Positions 62,631 to 64,000 of a stretch of DNA of 64,000 bases are shown piece after piece; position 1 is the stretch's first letter; every line of letters begins with the position of its first letter. The stretch spans positions 186,001 to 250,000 of the forward strand of contig NZ_CP057483.1 of assembly GCF_013836145.1 (NCBI RefSeq), read 5' to 3'. The notes under the pieces are model-generated. The model made no database searches. It was given only the letters and a program-made list of their open reading frames with translations, and had not been told where the DNA came from. The DNA comes from Citrobacter sp. RHB25-C09. Lineage in GTDB: Bacteria; Pseudomonadota; Gammaproteobacteria; Enterobacterales; Enterobacteriaceae. Position numbers and translations under genes: made by a program.

Positions 62631-62677
62631 ACGTCTTCAGGAACGGGACAGTGTCCTGAATATAAACCTGAAGACGT
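62631..62677 (-). promoter_or_regulatory. Alternative-pairing leader upstream of the M48 gene
   Basis: ACGTCTTCAGG (62631-62641) pairs with CCTGAAGACGT (62667-62677) in an 11-bp stem. Alternatively TTCAGGA (62636-62642) pairs with TCCTGAA (62654-62660). The two structures share one strand and exclude each other. It lies 26-72 bases upstream of the M48 gene start. It may be a leader, operator dyad or end structure of the upstream gene. Confidence 0.45.
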
Positions 62678-62740
62678 TTTCCGGGCTGTGATTAAAAAAA
62701 CAAACGTCGATACGATATTTGTCGTTTGCCGCTGTTTAAC

Positions 62741-63280
62741 TCAATAGTCGAGCGTCGACAGTGCATCTTTTCCAGACTGCACATATTTCTCTTTCAAATC
62801 TTCGGTGGCGTTAAACGTAGAAATCAGCAATTTGCCATCTCGTGAAGACAATTGCAGAACGTTGTAAATCTTGCCGTCGGCGGCTGGCGTGGTCATTTCA
62901 ACACGCGCCATTTTCTTACCGTTGACCGTAACTTCTGACGTCTGCGGTGAAAACGCGCTCAACTGGTTTTTCATAACCGTCGCAAACTGTGGGATCTGAT
63001 CTTCACTGACGGCATTTTCAGTGGCGCTGAAGGCGATGGACACTTTGCCCCTTTCACTTTCCACATACCATGCTTCCTGAGGGCGCTGGGCAGTCGGGTA
63101 TTTCTTTTCCAGCATATCCTGCGGCATTTTGATAAAGCCTTCCGGAAGAACCATGGTGGCTTTACCGCCCAGAATTTCTGTTCCTTTTTTCTCGGTATCG
63201 GCTGAATTTCCGCTATCACATGCGGAGAGGAAAAGGGTGGCGCAGAATAACAGCGAGCTGACAGCTAAAGACTTTTTCAT
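62741..63280 (-). CDS. DcrB-like lipoprotein
   Basis: Predicted lipoprotein of 179 residues. The signal MKKSLAVSSLLFCATLFLSA leads to the lipobox cysteine (LSAC-DSG). The Asp after Cys suggests retention in the inner membrane by the +2 rule. The mature part resembles DcrB of E. coli (recalled), which is encoded elsewhere near nik: ILGGKATMVLPEGF, VAFS-type strands, and a tail LLISTFNATEDLKEKYVQSG. DcrB is needed for phage C1/C6 entry and is linked to lipoprotein processing. I choose ATG 63280, preceded by AGGGAAAAAA; an ATG at 63337 would bury the signal peptide. Two lipoprotein genes follow each other here (135-base gap). Confidence 0.8.
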   Translation of the reverse strand: MKKSLAVSSLLFCATLFLSACDSGNSADTEKKGTEILGGKATMVLPEGFIKMPQDMLEKKYPTAQRPQEAWYVESERGKVSIAFSATENAVSEDQIPQFATVMKNQLSAFSPQTSEVTVNGKKMARVEMTTPAADGKIYNVLQLSSRDGKLLISTFNATEDLKEKYVQSGKDALSTLDY

Positions 63281-63337
63281 TTTTTTCCCTGTGAGTGATG
63301 CTTCACTTTTGATAACAATAATTGCGGTGTTAACCAC

Positions 63338-63557
63338 ACGTTGAAGAATATCGGATAAATCACTTTTTCAGATATTTTTCTGAATTAGCACAATAATATT
63401 AAGCCGAATAAGTTTCAGTGTGAGTGATATAAATTATCACAAAGAGCATGCTATCTATTTACGCAGGGAAATAATACGGGCTAATCGCAAAATGAGAATT
63501 TTCAGAAGGTCTGTTTGCCGGGTAAGCAAAGCGTCCCCGGCCTGGTTTTTTAGCGGC
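63338..63557. other. Gap between nikR and the DcrB-like gene
   Basis: A 220-base A+T-rich stretch. TGCCGGGTAAGCAAAGCGTC followed by CCCCGGCC at 63513-63541 looks like a degenerate REP 3' of nikR. AATTATCACAAAGAGCATGC at 63433-63452 is not assignable. The promoter of the DcrB-like gene should lie in this region. Confidence 0.4.
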
Positions 63558-63965
63558 TTAATCTTCTTTCGGTAAACACTGCAAATGACCGTGGCGCACG
63601 CCGCGCTGTGCGATGACGTCATCGGCGAAATGTTGTACCTCGCCCATATCCCCTTTCAGGACGGCGATTTCGAGACAATCATCATGATTAATATGCACAT
63701 GAAGTGTGGCGACGGAGAGATCATGGTGATGGTGCTGCGTCGAGACAATCCGGCTGGCCAGGTCACGTTTCTCATGTTCATAGACATACGAGAGGACCGC
63801 AAAACCCTGATTGCCGTGCTCCTGTGTGGTTTCTTGTGCCAGCGCGCTGCGCAGAATGTCGCGAATCGCTTCGGAACGGTTGTTATAGCCACGGCGCTGG
63901 CTCAGACTGTCCAGTGTTTCAAGGAGCTCGTCGTCGAGGGTGATAGTGACACGTTGCATAGACAT
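63558..63965 (-). CDS. nikR: Nickel-responsive transcriptional repressor NikR
   Basis: Ribbon-helix-helix/ACT-type regulator of 135 residues that represses the nikABCDE nickel importer when nickel is plentiful. The DNA-binding ribbon is RVTITLDDELLETLDSLSQR followed by the helix RSEAIRDILRSAL. The high-affinity nickel ligands (His76, His87, His89, Cys95 in E. coli numbering) are present in HHHHDLSVATLHVHINHDDC. The start may be ATG 63965 (MSMQRVT) or ATG 63959 (MQRVT, the E. coli form); AAGG lies 4 and 10 bases upstream respectively. The gene follows nikE by 6 bases, so it is read both from the nik operon promoter and probably its own. Confidence 0.96.
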   Translation of the reverse strand: MSMQRVTITLDDELLETLDSLSQRRGYNNRSEAIRDILRSALAQETTQEHGNQGFAVLSYVYEHEKRDLASRIVSTQHHHHDLSVATLHVHINHDDCLEIAVLKGDMGEVQHFADDVIAQRGVRHGHLQCLPKED

Positions 63966-63971
63966 TTGACC

Positions 63972-64000
63972 TTACGCGATGGCGCGACGGCGCACGGGAT
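63972..64000 (-). CDS. nikE: nikE 3' end (nickel ABC transporter ATPase), truncated by window edge
   Basis: The minus strand just upstream of nikR reads in one frame PVRRRAIA then TAA (stop at 63972-63974). The PVRRR string matches the C-terminus of E. coli NikE (recalled FPVRRR). Position immediately before nikR, in the same direction, is that of nikE. Only about nine codons are inside the window, so the assignment rests mainly on synteny. Confidence 0.65.

Overview
This window is chromosomal core sequence from a gamma-proteobacterium of the Enterobacteriaceae. Gene order follows the E. coli/Salmonella bisC-to-nikR segment almost gene for gene, and REP elements of the enterobacterial type sit in many intergenic gaps. 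Several features differ from E. coli K-12: an SDR gene beside yhjC, an STY4199-like gene beside yhjB, and two lipoprotein genes between yhiN and nikR. A Citrobacter-like organism fits best, but the species is an inference.

Layout. 1-3.7 kb: the 3' part of bisC, then yiaC-tag and yhjY. 3.8-7.1 kb: yhjX behind a YpdB-type direct-repeat operator, and eptB. 7.2-13.8 kb: tRNA-Pro(CGG), a REP cluster, and the dipeptide permease operon dppABCDF. 13.9-15.4 kb: yhjV and a decayed ldrD-type toxin gene. 15.4-29.7 kb: the cellulose (pEtN-cellulose) locus, with bcsEFG divergent from bcsRQABZC. 30-39.8 kb: pdeK, dctA, yhjJ, a 0.5-kb array of 83-bp REP units, kdgK, pdeH with a FliA promoter, and yhjG. 39.9-47.1 kb: yhjE, yhjD, the yhjC/SDR divergon, yhjB and the STY4199-like gene. 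47.2-64 kb: treF, ccp with a perfect FNR site, gor, rlmJ, prlC with a sigma-32-type promoter, rsmJ, dtpB, uspA/uspB, pitA, yhiN, a LoiP-like M48 lipoprotein, a DcrB-like lipoprotein, nikR and the last codons of nikE.

The main result is in the cellulose locus. bcsA (synthase) is frameshifted by an extra copy of an 8-bp tandem repeat. bcsE (c-di-GMP-sensing accessory) is frameshifted in a run of seven A. bcsC carries a REP-like element inside its signal-peptide coding region. bcsR, Q, B, Z, F and G are intact. As sequenced, the strain is probably cellulose-negative. The bcsA lesion sits in a short tandem repeat and could revert by slippage, so a phase-variable switch is possible.

Several genes here connect through cyclic di-GMP: BcsA (PilZ domain), BcsE (GIL domain), and the phosphodiesterases PdeK and PdeH. 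PdeH is tied to the flagellar cascade by its promoter.

All family assignments come from reading the sequence and from recalled knowledge of E. coli and Salmonella homologues. No database search was run.
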